In this document: positions 43,828 to 52,167 of the stretch, one piece after another
Layout: each line of letters starts with the position of its first letter
Numbering within the stretch: position 1 is the stretch's first letter
Assembly (NCBI GenBank): GCA_002011215.1
Contig: MTML01000083.1
Coordinates: 31,199 to 95,198 of the forward strand
Direction of reading: 5' to 3'
DNA: 64,000 nucleotides
Source of the DNA: Archaeoglobus sp. JdFR-24
GTDB lineage: Archaea > Halobacteriota > Archaeoglobi > Archaeoglobales > Archaeoglobaceae
Notes under the pieces: generated by a model
The model's input: the letters and a program-made list of their open reading frames with translations, nothing else
What the model was told of the DNA's origin: nothing
Database searches by the model: none
Position numbers and translations under genes: made by a program

Positions 43828-44233
43828 TTTTTACCTCCACGACACCATTATTCACGACTAGATAAGCCATGTAGCTGTTAGCCTGCGAACTCTTAATGCT
43901 GAGATATGGACTTAAAGGAACCTCCACTCTAACATACCTATTCTCTACAATAAGCTTATGTGTTTCATTAACAAGGGTTATTGTGTACTGCTCACCGCTT
44001 ATAGTATGTGGTATCCTTAGCTCTTTTTTGGCATAAGTGGCATTAGACATGGCAAGAGAGTACACATCCCTTGCTATTTTTGATGCAATACTATATGCTT
44101 CCTCATTAGCAGATACGTTCTTTACCCCGCTACTCACATCGTAAAAACTTATTAAAACAATAGCTATGAGTATTGATGAAATTGAGAGCAAAAATATAGC
44201 TTCAAGAGTTGTAGAGACACCCTTACTCATCAC
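43820..44233 (-). CDS. Pilin-like protein
   Basis: A 137-residue protein. MMSKGVSTTLEAIFLLSISS carries a K-G junction typical of class III signal peptide cleavage, then a T-x-E pattern like the conserved pilin Glu5 and a hydrophobic helix. The ectodomain is a small beta sheet (YTITLVNETHKLIVENRYVR). It overlaps the next gene by 8 nt and lies 8 nt after the preceding one, so the operon is tightly packed. Confidence 0.78.
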   Translation of the reverse strand: MMSKGVSTTLEAIFLLSISSILIAIVLISFYDVSSGVKNVSANEEAYSIASKIARDVYSLAMSNATYAKKELRIPHTISGEQYTITLVNETHKLIVENRYVRVEVPLSPYLSIKSSQANSYMAYLVVNNGVVEVKNE

Positions 44234-44241
44234 TTACACCT

Positions 44242-44721
44242 TCACAGCTCAACTTCTGATTTTACTTTTACGTTTAACATCCTATAAAGCTTTAGATCTT
44301 CATCCTTATAATATAGGTCAATGTCCGTGTCTAATATTAAAATTATTTTTGAGGAATTATTATAAGCAGTACAATTCAATTTCAAAATGCTAATGTTAAT
44401 AGCTTTTCCATCCATTCCATAATATTCTTCAATTATATTAAAAAATCTCTTAAAAGTTTTTGTTTCGTTTTCCAGTATTTCTTTCGCCTCAGCACTATTA
44501 TTCACGTTTTGTGTGAGCACAGTATATGATGCGTTTGCTACAGCGTCTTCAACCGCTTTATGTATCAAATACTCGAGACTTTCAATGGAATTTCTCTCAG
44601 AAACATCCACCATTGCCGGGGAATTAAGAACATAAATCGTATTATTAACTAAAATTATGAAAATAACCATTCCCACTGAAATTAGAAACCCGGTCAAAAT
44701 CATCAACTGTCCCTTTTCCAT
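44242..44721 (-). CDS. Pilin-like protein
   Basis: A 159-residue protein. MEKGQLMILTGFLISVGMVI has a K-G-Q cleavage context (Lys-Gly before Gln) and a hydrophobic helix. Unlike classical pilins there is no Glu5. A helical region rich in Glu and Asn follows, then a beta-rich end. This N-terminus is close to haloarchaeal DUF7261-type proteins (from memory). It is 1 nt from the next upstream gene. Confidence 0.78.
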   Translation of the reverse strand: MEKGQLMILTGFLISVGMVIFIILVNNTIYVLNSPAMVDVSERNSIESLEYLIHKAVEDAVANASYTVLTQNVNNSAEAKEILENETKTFKRFFNIIEEYYGMDGKAINISILKLNCTAYNNSSKIILILDTDIDLYYKDEDLKLYRMLNVKVKSEVEL

Positions 44722-44722
44722 G

Positions 44723-45310
44723 TTACATCCTCCACACTGTCAATCTCACATAGAGAACATTGTAGAGATTTGAGCCGTCAATATCAGGAATGTACTTTTT
44801 GATTCCATTTTCGTAGTCGGTGTCATATATTGGTATGATCTGAGTAGCAATTACGGCGTTGTTAGATGGTTGACCGTTATATATAAATTCCAATTTTCTC
44901 ATGATGGTATCCCTGTAGTATATGTCTATGTTGTACGCTAAGCCCTTTTTTTCAAAAGCGTTTATTAATACGTATTTGAGGGGTGTGGCATTGGATGCAT
45001 TCTCAAAAGAGGTGTCGTATTCACTACTACCCGCTCCACCGTCAATTACAACTCCATTCCAACTGAGTAAAGCTTTTTTCAGTATGCTTAAGTTTTCTGC
45101 TGAGATATCTAAGCGGATGGGTTCATAAGTTAGAGTATTAAGAACGTCCCCTGCATACATCTCAAGAGTATTTTCAACCATGACGTTTGCAGCAGAAGAT
45201 GTTAGAGGTGTGAGTGGGATTGCTTGAGATATATACAACATGACTAAAACTATTAAGAGGGTTGTTATTGCCGCTTCTAGTGTAAAGGTTTGTGCCCTGC
45301 AATCTACCAT
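44723..45310 (-). CDS. Pilin-like protein
   Basis: A 195-residue protein. MVDCRAQTFTLEAAITTLLI then VLVMLYISQAIPLTPL: R-A before Q, the T-x-E pattern at the expected place, and a helix broken by Pro as in DUF7288-type haloarchaeal proteins (from memory). The ectodomain ends in a strand NVLYVRLTVWRM. It overlaps the first gene of the operon by 7 nt. Likely a pilin subunit exposed outside the cell. Confidence 0.78.
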   Translation of the reverse strand: MVDCRAQTFTLEAAITTLLIVLVMLYISQAIPLTPLTSSAANVMVENTLEMYAGDVLNTLTYEPIRLDISAENLSILKKALLSWNGVVIDGGAGSSEYDTSFENASNATPLKYVLINAFEKKGLAYNIDIYYRDTIMRKLEFIYNGQPSNNAVIATQIIPIYDTDYENGIKKYIPDIDGSNLYNVLYVRLTVWRM

Positions 45311-45879
45311 ACTCTCACCTCAATAATATATATTTCAGATGAATTCGCATAATTGAATGCTATTCTTTCAACGTATCCATAGTCTTCAATCTCAGGGGCA
45401 AATTCCCCCACGCTTCCAATTACCTGAGAAGAAAGATTTCTTACAGTAATATTGATATGAAATGATGAACTCTGATTAAAGAGGTCATAAAGCTCATGTG
45501 AATTTGCAAGAAAACTATACAGCTTTGTTGTATTTATGGCGTTTATTCTGTAAGCATCCTTTTGGTGCAGGTAATCTAAAATGAACTCAGATATAGATTC
45601 AGCAATGTACTGGTTCTTATTTGACTCCTGAAAAGCTGCAATATTGAGTACATACGTAAAGGCGATTGTAATTCCAAGTAAAAAAAGAGCAATTCCCACG
45701 AGATAGTCTGCACTTATTTGTGCTGAATCTCCACCAGCCGACAGAGGTCTCTGCCGAAACTTATTTCTCTCTTGCTTAGCCTTTTCTTCAAACCTTTCGT
45801 AAAAGCTGAGAATTACTCCACTTATTCTTGGCTTTATCTTCATTAACACCTGTCGCATCTCAATCTTTTCAACGTTCAT
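45304..45879 (-). CDS. Pilin-like protein with an N-terminus borrowed from a cdc48 remnant
   Basis: A 191-residue frame. From about residue 52 on (SAQISADYLVGIALFLLGIT) it is pilin-like: Q-x-S-x-D-Y-L resembles the QxSxExxxL class III motif, and a hydrophobic helix and glycosylatable ectodomain follow. The first 41 residues (MNVEKIEMRQVLMKIKPRIS and on) instead match the C-terminal tail of Cdc48 proteins. No standard start lies between the two parts, so either the chimera is made and cut at the pilin site, or translation starts at an unusual codon. Resembles DUF7287-type proteins (from memory). It is the first gene of the operon. Confidence 0.65.
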   Translation of the reverse strand: MNVEKIEMRQVLMKIKPRISGVILSFYERFEEKAKQERNKFRQRPLSAGGDSAQISADYLVGIALFLLGITIAFTYVLNIAAFQESNKNQYIAESISEFILDYLHQKDAYRINAINTTKLYSFLANSHELYDLFNQSSSFHINITVRNLSSQVIGSVGEFAPEIEDYGYVERIAFNYANSSEIYIIEVRVW

Positions 45880-46045
45880 GTTCTCTATAAGGCTAACATC
45901 ACGCCTCTCTGCAAATTGCTTCTATGTCTGCACCAAAATATGCCAATTCTTCCAAATCAACAAACATTGCATCAGGATCGAGTCTAACAATACCCCTCCC
46001 TGAATCACCTGGATAAGCTTGATTGACTTTAAGCGAGACATCCAT
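45757..46045 (-). pseudogene. Collapsed cdc48 (AAA ATPase) gene
   Basis: The frame from ATG 46045 reads MDVSLKVNQAYPGDSGRGIV then RLDPDAM, the exact style of the Cdc48/VCP N-domain start. It then jumps to DLEELAYFGADIEAICREA, which is the end of the second AAA module, and stops at 45899. After frameshifts, MLAL and MNVEKIEMRQ through RFEEKAKQERNKF continue the C-terminal tail. About 600 residues, including both ATPase cores, are missing. The tail is in frame with the first pilin gene. A functional cdc48 must exist elsewhere. Confidence 0.72.
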
Positions 46046-46249
46046 ATTATCCACCCATATTAGTTTTAATAATAAACGTATAAAAAGGTGTAGGTGTTTC
46101 AATGAGAGTGGCTTTCGATGCTTTTGATATAAGTGGAGACGATTACAGCATACTAATCGCCCTTTCTGAAGATTAGTAAAAAAGAGTGAGTCGAGAAGAG
46201 GGTTTGCAAGAAAGAATGCAATGATGTGGAATTGGGGCAAATCATCTAT

Positions 46250-46319
46250 GCGCGAGCCGGGATTTGAACCCGGGTTAACGGCTCGGAAAGCCGTTGTCCT
46301 ACCACTAGACTACTCGCGC
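46250..46319 (-). tRNA. tRNA-Gly (TCC)
   Basis: A minus-strand cloverleaf: acceptor GCGCGAG pairs with CTCGCGC, the anticodon stem ACGGC/GCCGT holds loop TTTCCGA with anticodon TCC, and the T arm is CGGG-TTCAAAT-CCCG. No intron and no encoded CCA. Confidence 0.95.
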
Positions 46320-46331
46320 TTTGGAAATATA

Positions 46332-46379
46332 TTATTACTCTACCACATTGGCCTCTTATTACTCTACCACATTGGCCTC
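46332..46379. repeat. 24-bp tandem duplication in the tRNA-Gly promoter region
   Basis: Two perfect head-to-tail copies (46332-46355, 46356-46379) beginning ttattactctaccacatt lie just upstream of the tRNA on the minus strand. Each copy carries a gtaataag TATA-like element. It may duplicate the promoter or be simple slippage. Confidence 0.8.
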
Positions 46380-46584
46380 TCAAACAGGCAATACCTTACC
46401 TCAACAATACTCTATATCTCAACCTACATACTTCAAATCGGGTTTATGAAGTTTATGGTGGTTAGTTGCTGATATTCAATAGCTTGTGCATTAAAAGGTT
46501 ACGAAAGTTTAACAATTCAGGTATTCAAATATCCATGAAATATTCCTGTCAATAACTTACTAACCTGAAACACATCAAACACAT

Positions 46585-47586
46585 TCAAACAATTATATTC
46601 TGTTCATATCCACACTTTGGACATCTGCTGTCGTCAAGATCAATCCTCTCAACGTAAAAACCATCCCTCTCGATCAGTATTGCGTTGCATTTCGGGCAGT
46701 ATGTGCTCTCATTCTCATGTCCCCACACGTTTCCCACATACACATACTCCAGCCCACTATTTTTCGCTATTTCAACAGCCCTTTCCAGCGTCTTCACGGG
46801 CGTGACGGTTTTATCCAGCATTTTGAAATCGGGATGAAATCTTGAGAAATGCACTGGTATTCCCCTGTCCAGACCTGAAACCCACTCTGAGAACTCTTTT
46901 AGCTCCTGATCGCTGTCATTATCTCCGGGTATCACCAGATACGTTATCTCAACGAAAATACCCTTCTCAACCATGTATTCAACACACTCGATGACTTTTT
47001 CAAGACTCGCCTTGCAAAAACTTTTGTAAAACTTTTCTGTAAAACCCTTCACATCAACATTTGCAGCATCCAGAATGCCTTCAAATTGATCAATCGCTTC
47101 TGGCGTCATGTATCCGTTTGTTACATAAACAACATACATCCCCTCATCCTTAACGAGAATACTCGAATCAAGGGCAAATTCGTGCCATATGGCTGGTTCA
47201 TTGTATGTCCATGCCACACCATCGGCTCCTCTATCCTTTGCCATTGTCAAAACATCTTCCGGATTGATTTCCCGCAAATAGGGATAGGTTAGATCAGAAA
47301 ATGCAATTTCATGATTCTGACAGTGGGGGCATCGGAAATTACAGCTGACAGAACCAAACGAGAGAACCTTCGTCCCCGGCTTAAAGTTGTGAAGGGGTTT
47401 TTTCTCGATAGGGTCAAGAGCTACCGCCGAGACCATACCATAATTATAGACATTCAAAACACCATCCTCATTTTTCCTGACTTTACACCTCCCCCATTTT
47501 TCAGGTTTAATTTTGCATCTGTGCATGCAAGTATTGCATACAATACTACCATTGGTTTTTGAGTAAAGACGGGATTCTACGATCAT
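46585..47586 (-). CDS. amrS: AmmeMemoRadiSam-type radical SAM enzyme (AmrS)
   Basis: A 333-residue enzyme. The radical SAM motif CNFRCPHC occupies residues 82-89. An N-terminal Cys-rich part (CNTCMHRCKI at 17-26 and GRC) and a C-terminal zinc ribbon (CPKCNAIL, CPKCGYEQ) flank it, and ADGVAWTYNEPAIWHEF near 125 is diagnostic of this pyruvate-formate-lyase-activase-like family. Family members occur with the Memo and AMMECR1 proteins, neither of which lies here. The substrate is not established. It stands alone. Confidence 0.9.
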   Translation of the reverse strand: MIVESRLYSKTNGSIVCNTCMHRCKIKPEKWGRCKVRKNEDGVLNVYNYGMVSAVALDPIEKKPLHNFKPGTKVLSFGSVSCNFRCPHCQNHEIAFSDLTYPYLREINPEDVLTMAKDRGADGVAWTYNEPAIWHEFALDSSILVKDEGMYVVYVTNGYMTPEAIDQFEGILDAANVDVKGFTEKFYKSFCKASLEKVIECVEYMVEKGIFVEITYLVIPGDNDSDQELKEFSEWVSGLDRGIPVHFSRFHPDFKMLDKTVTPVKTLERAVEIAKNSGLEYVYVGNVWGHENESTYCPKCNAILIERDGFYVERIDLDDSRCPKCGYEQNIIV

Positions 47587-47740
47587 TTATACTTCTTCCC
47601 CCTTAAAGAGAATGTGGCATTTATTTTTCATCAATCTTTCATCAACTTCTACCTTTTACTTTAAACTTCTCCTTTCTCGTTTGTTTATCCCTGAGGTTTT
47701 TATCTTAACTACCTTAAGGTTCCCTCGCTGTCCACAGCAT

Positions 47741-48739
47741 CTACTGAATCAAAAACTCCCTGCATTCAGCAGCATAATCTTCCGGTGCGAAATATACTAT
47801 GCTCTCATCATGAAACATCTTGGGGAAGTATACATCACACCAGTAATACCTGTCAAAGGGAGTTCTCGCAAGTATGTGGATATTAGTTCTGAAATGTTCA
47901 CCTATGCGATCCGCCAAAAACACGGAAATGTTAAAGGAATTGAATCCCTTTGACCTGTAAAATCTGAGAATCCTGATGATACCATCAGAAATTCCAGAAA
48001 TTTGCTCTTCTGACATCTGGATGAATTCTCTCTCCTCAGGAATTCCGATAAAATGATAGAATCCCTTTGGAGAGAAGGCTGAGATCCATCCTGTTTTTGC
48101 TGTATCCCCTGCATATCTTTCTTTTCTCCTTTTTTCTTCCTGAAGGAGTGTCTCCCAGTAATCTTTCCCCTTCTCCTCTAAAAATTCCAGCGCACTCCAG
48201 TCCAGTCTTGCAAAATAATCTGTAGATGTTTCAGATATTATGGTCTGGATATGGGGATGCATTATACTGCTCCCCGCAGGCTTGAGATAGTTCATTCCAA
48301 TACTGATATAATACTTACCCTCATTCAGCCTTGACAACACTCCCTGGATGAGATAAAACGCATCCTCAAAATGCTCTTTCTTAAAATCATTAAGATCTAA
48401 GTAATGTTCTTCTGTCAGCCTGAGAACATACGAATACCTTGAGTATGGAACTATATTTGAGAAAAGTATGGCCTCATTTCTCCTCAAAAGCTCCCCATTT
48501 AAAAGCTCTGGATCCCTCGCAGCCATCGATTCAATTCTTTCCGGGCAGAACGGACACCACACCTTCGTGCTCTCAATTTCATCCTTAAATCCCTGAGATT
48601 GCGGGATAGGTGGTGTCTTTTTTATAACCCTCGAGGTTTGAAGTGTAAGGGGATCATATCTGATTTCCACCCTGCTCTCATCAATAGAGCCATTCGGTAA
48701 AATGACTCTGGAGACCTCAACCTCTTTCCGGAACTCCAT
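47741..48739 (-). CDS. galT: Galactose-1-phosphate uridylyltransferase-like protein
   Basis: A 332-residue protein of the GalT/HIT fold. CPFC (62-65) and MHPHIQT, with catalytic-type His161 and His163, are the zinc and nucleotidyl-transfer motifs; a second Cys/His set is partly kept. It could move UMP between UDP-glucose and galactose-1-phosphate, or act as an ATP/ADP phosphorylase-like enzyme. It is not clustered with galE or galK; it may serve glycan metabolism with the glmS operon. The promoter lies in the gap up to surE. Confidence 0.82.
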   Translation of the reverse strand: MEFRKEVEVSRVILPNGSIDESRVEIRYDPLTLQTSRVIKKTPPIPQSQGFKDEIESTKVWCPFCPERIESMAARDPELLNGELLRRNEAILFSNIVPYSRYSYVLRLTEEHYLDLNDFKKEHFEDAFYLIQGVLSRLNEGKYYISIGMNYLKPAGSSIMHPHIQTIISETSTDYFARLDWSALEFLEEKGKDYWETLLQEEKRRKERYAGDTAKTGWISAFSPKGFYHFIGIPEEREFIQMSEEQISGISDGIIRILRFYRSKGFNSFNISVFLADRIGEHFRTNIHILARTPFDRYYWCDVYFPKMFHDESIVYFAPEDYAAECREFLIQ

Positions 48740-48980
48740 AGACTTTTATTATCATAAATCTGATTTAAAACTTTGGTTTTCTGATTATTTAATTTTTAAC
48801 TGGTTTGCTTAATATCGTATGGCTGATCCCTTACTGGACTTAACTCCCACACAATCTATAATATTTTCTCTGCCTATCCCATCATGTATCTTTTTTATCT
48901 TTCTTAGATGTTGTCGATAACATGCTGAAAATCAAAAAATTTTTCCTCTACCCGAGTAATCAGATCATGAGGGTTATAAA

Positions 48981-49763
48981 TTGAACAGAACAATACTTGT
49001 CACAAACGACGATGGATTGTACTCTTCCGGCCTTATTGCGAGCTATGAGGCTCTAAAAGACCTTGGAGAGGTATTCGTTGTTGCTCCTGCCGTTCAGAAA
49101 AGCGGTGTTGGAAGAAGTATCTCGCTCATGGAACCGATAAGGGTTTCAGAAGTCAGCTGGAATGGCATCAAGGCTTATGCGGTCGATGGAACTCCCACTG
49201 ATTCGGTGATTATTGGAATTCACGAGATAATAGGCGAAGTGCCCGATCTCGTGGTTTCAGGAGTAAATCTTGGAGAAAACATTTCCACGGAGGCTATACT
49301 CACATCCGGTACGGTTGGAGCTGCTTTTGAGGCGGCAACTCAGGGAAGTGCAGCAATATCCATTTCACTGGAAGTTTCAGATATAGACAAATTCGAATTT
49401 GTTTACAAAGAGCTCGATTTCGAGCTGTGCAAGAAAATACTCAAATCACTTGCCGAAAAAATATTTAAGAACGAACTTCCCCACGGAGTTGACGTTCTAA
49501 ACGTAAACGTTCCGGCAGAGTTTAAGGGAGAGGTTGAGTTCACAAGGCTGGCAAGAAAGCTCTATAAAACAAGAATTGACATCCGCAGAGATCCAAGAGG
49601 AAGAAAGTATTTCTGGATAGATGGAGAAGAAATCGAAGATGCTGAAGAGGGGACAGACCTCCACGCAATAAGGAAGGGGAGGATTTCAATCACCCCTCTA
49701 ACACTTGACAACACATCGAGGATAGATATTGGGATGATAAATAGGTGGTTTTATGACAGATGA
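48981..49763 (+). CDS. surE: 5'/3'-nucleotidase SurE
   Basis: A 260-residue phosphatase. NRTILVTNDDGLYSSG contains the metal-binding NDDG, VVAPAVQKSGVGRSISLMEP the phosphate loop and SGVNLGENIS the second Asn ligand site. It dephosphorylates nucleoside monophosphates and acts in stress nucleotide turnover. TTG is the start. It overlaps rpiA by 11 nt, so they are cotranscribed. Confidence 0.93.
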   Translation: MNRTILVTNDDGLYSSGLIASYEALKDLGEVFVVAPAVQKSGVGRSISLMEPIRVSEVSWNGIKAYAVDGTPTDSVIIGIHEIIGEVPDLVVSGVNLGENISTEAILTSGTVGAAFEAATQGSAAISISLEVSDIDKFEFVYKELDFELCKKILKSLAEKIFKNELPHGVDVLNVNVPAEFKGEVEFTRLARKLYKTRIDIRRDPRGRKYFWIDGEEIEDAEEGTDLHAIRKGRISITPLTLDNTSRIDIGMINRWFYDR

Positions 49764-50460
49764 TAAAAAGATCAGGAAGGAAATTGCCGCCAAAAGGGCG
49801 GTCGAACTTATAGATGACGGAATGGTAATAGGAATCGGAAGCGGTACAACAGTTGAGATATTCATCAGAGAGCTCGGAAAAAGAATAATAGAGGAGGGTA
49901 TGGAGGTGTGGGGTGTCCCAAGCTCTTACCATTCCCATATCCTTGCTGTTCAATCCGGAATCAATGTAACAGATCTTTTTCAATTCAGCGAACTCGATAT
50001 TTGCATAGATGGTGCAGATCAGATTGATAGTGATTTTAACTGCATAAAGGGCATGGGTGGGGCATTATTGAGAGAGAAAATTATCGCGCAGGCTTCTGAA
50101 AAAGTAATTATAATAGCCGATTCCGAAAAATTTTCAGAAAAACTTTCCATACCTGTTCCAATGGAAGTGGTACCTTTCGCATATGGAAATGTGATGAAAA
50201 AACTTGAAAAACATGGCGTTGATGTTAAAGTTAGATCTGATGGTGGCAAGCTGGGGCCATGCATTTCAGATAATGGAAATTTTATTTTAGATGCAGATTT
50301 AGGAGTGATCGATCATCCAGAAGAGACAGAGATTTGGATAAACTCCATTGCAGGTGTAGTGGATAATGGCATCTTCTCAAACAGGTTAATCGATGGAGTG
50401 GTAGTTGGTTATTCGGATTCAGCCAAGTTCATAAAAAATGATAAAAAACAGAGAAGATAA
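49753..50460 (+). CDS. rpiA: Ribose-5-phosphate isomerase A
   Basis: A 235-residue enzyme interconverting ribose-5-phosphate and ribulose-5-phosphate. GIGSGTTVEIF is the phosphate-binding loop, CIDGADQID holds the catalytic Asp pair, and IKGMGGALLREKII the Lys and Glu region. LDADLGVIDHPEETEI completes the fold. It overlaps surE, forming a small nucleotide/ribose operon. Confidence 0.94.
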   Translation: MTDDKKIRKEIAAKRAVELIDDGMVIGIGSGTTVEIFIRELGKRIIEEGMEVWGVPSSYHSHILAVQSGINVTDLFQFSELDICIDGADQIDSDFNCIKGMGGALLREKIIAQASEKVIIIADSEKFSEKLSIPVPMEVVPFAYGNVMKKLEKHGVDVKVRSDGGKLGPCISDNGNFILDADLGVIDHPEETEIWINSIAGVVDNGIFSNRLIDGVVVGYSDSAKFIKNDKKQRR

Positions 50461-50479
50461 ATAAAGGTTAAGTCTTCGT

Positions 50480-51253
50480 ATGATAGATATGAAGAGCAAA
50501 CAGTTTGTTCAGTTTGAGGCTGAGTTGAAAAAGATATTCGATGAGAAATTTATTTCAAGAGTGGTGAATCTGAAAAAGACTGGAAACATTTTCTCACCGA
50601 TGTTTTACCTCGTCTTTACAAGACTTGTTGAGCTCTCAAGCATAATCAACAATGTTGTGCTTCCAAACAAACGCGAACTCACTGAAATGTTTCAGACGAG
50701 GAAAGAATTCCTCCAGCTCGATTACAATACAATAAATGAGACCATCAGAAGAATGTGGGTATTCGAAATGAAGAGGGATGAAGGCTATAACTTTACCCAG
50801 AGCGTGGAGGATCTTCTTTACATAGTCTACAGAATGAAAGATGTCCAGGAAAAAATTGATAGAGTTATTCTAAACAATATTATAACTTGGGATAAGGAAG
50901 AGCTTGCAAAACTATATTTTATTCTAATTAAGGTTTTTCTAGAAGTGGAAGAGGATGTTAACAGATCCGTAGGCTCGTATATCAGGATGGATTATTTTAA
51001 AGCAATAGTTTCAAGGTTCTTTAGCAAAGAGAGATCCGAGAAGGTAAACAACATAATATCTGCACTTTCCGAAAAGGAGCTTTTATATGCCCTTGCATGG
51101 ATAATTGAAGGAAAGGAAACAAAGGGGTTAAAGGATAAAAAAGAGCTAATTGAAGAGCTTGAGGATCACTTGAGATCGCTAAATGTAAACGAGAGATTAG
51201 CTTTGATTAAAATATTTGAGGCTTTTCTAATTTATAATAGAAAATCATTTTAA
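50480..51253 (+). CDS. Helical protein of unknown function
   Basis: A 257-residue, almost entirely helical, charged soluble protein with no Cys and no known motif. It begins MIDMKSKQFVQFEAELKKIF and ends FLIYNRKSF. A possible wHTH-like stretch (KRELTEMFQTRKEFLQLDYN) lies near 65-90. It follows rpiA by 19 nt, suggesting the same transcript, and precedes the por operon. I do not recognise it. Confidence 0.7.
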   Translation: MIDMKSKQFVQFEAELKKIFDEKFISRVVNLKKTGNIFSPMFYLVFTRLVELSSIINNVVLPNKRELTEMFQTRKEFLQLDYNTINETIRRMWVFEMKRDEGYNFTQSVEDLLYIVYRMKDVQEKIDRVILNNIITWDKEELAKLYFILIKVFLEVEEDVNRSVGSYIRMDYFKAIVSRFFSKERSEKVNNIISALSEKELLYALAWIIEGKETKGLKDKKELIEELEDHLRSLNVNERLALIKIFEAFLIYNRKSF

Positions 51254-51312
51254 TTTATATCAAAAACTATAAATCATTGCTTCAGAATTAAAAACCTAAG
51301 GAGGGATGAATT

Positions 51313-51876
51313 ATTATTGTCGAGGTAAGATTTCACGGTAGAGGAGGTCAGGGTGTTGTAACTGCTGCAGATATACTTGCAATAGCTGGTTTCAAAGAAG
51401 GATATTATACACTCTCCTTCCCAACTTTCGGTGCAGAGAAGAGAGGTACCCCTGTAGCTTCATTTCTGAGACTCTCAGACAAACCAATAGTCAACAGAGA
51501 CGAAGTATATCATCCAGACTATGTGGTGGTGATGGATCCAACAGTCATTGGCCCCGTAAAGGTAGAATCGGGTTTGAAAGAGGGGGGTGCAATAATTGCA
51601 AACTATCCAAAGGGTTCAGAAGATTTGAAGGCAAGCATGGGGATAGATGCGAAAGTGTATACTATCAATGCCACAAAGATGGCAATGGAACACCTCGGAA
51701 GACCAATCACAAACACAGCAATGGTTGGGGCATTTGTTGGTGCAAGTGGGTTGATAAAACTCGACGTGCTGAAGGAGACCATTTTCGAATGGTTTGGTAA
51801 TAAAGCACTCGCTGAAAAGAATGTAAAGCTTGTTGAGGACGCATACAACTATATGAGGGAGGTCTGTGGATGGTGA
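51313..51876 (+). CDS. porG: 2-oxoacid:ferredoxin oxidoreductase gamma subunit (POR-type)
   Basis: About 187 residues. VEVRFHGRGGQGVVTAADIL is the conserved gamma N-terminus, FPTFGAEKRGTPVASFLRLS the conserved centre and NTAMVGAFVGASGLI the C-terminal core. No ATG, GTG or TTG exists between the in-frame TGA at 51307 and this conserved start; the codons are ATT ATT ATT GTC. aaGGAGGGA lies 3-9 nt upstream, so initiation at ATT (51313 by spacing and family alignment) is inferred. It heads the porGDAB operon. Confidence 0.88.
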   Translation: MIVEVRFHGRGGQGVVTAADILAIAGFKEGYYTLSFPTFGAEKRGTPVASFLRLSDKPIVNRDEVYHPDYVVVMDPTVIGPVKVESGLKEGGAIIANYPKGSEDLKASMGIDAKVYTINATKMAMEHLGRPITNTAMVGAFVGASGLIKLDVLKETIFEWFGNKALAEKNVKLVEDAYNYMREVCGW

Positions 51877-52166
51877 TGAATATAACGCTGGGAGGAATTT
51901 CAAAACCACATTCATCTAAGAACATGAAAACTGGAGATTGGGGGACTGAGTATCCTGTTGTGGATGAGGAAAAATGTACTGCATGCAAAACATGCGAGCA
52001 TCTCTGCCCGGATGGGTGCATCGTGGTAGTGAAAAAAGAGGATGGAGAAAAGGTTGCAGTCCCCGATTACGACTACTGCAAGGGATGTGGCGTATGCTTT
52101 ACAGTATGTCCGGCAGATGCCATTAAAATGGAACTTAAAGAGATGTACAGGTTAGAGGTGTGCTGA
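51870..52166 (+). CDS. porD: Pyruvate-type ferredoxin oxidoreductase delta subunit
   Basis: A 98-residue ferredoxin-like subunit with CTACKTCEHLCP and CKGCGVCFTVCP, which bind two [4Fe-4S] clusters and pass electrons from TPP-bound intermediate to external ferredoxin. It overlaps porG by 7 nt; two in-frame ATGs (51870, 51876) are possible starts. Confidence 0.93.
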   Translation: MVMNITLGGISKPHSSKNMKTGDWGTEYPVVDEEKCTACKTCEHLCPDGCIVVVKKEDGEKVAVPDYDYCKGCGVCFTVCPADAIKMELKEMYRLEVC

Positions 52167-52167
52167 A

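Noticed and set aside
46102..46176. 24-codon plus-strand frame (MRVAFDAFDISGDDYSILIA)
   Set aside because: Too short and without a ribosome-binding site; perhaps a gene fragment, but nothing supports it.
46221..46472. 83-codon plus-strand frame through tRNA-Gly
   Set aside because: Antisense to the tRNA, and its repeated LLLYHIGL comes from the 24-bp tandem duplication.
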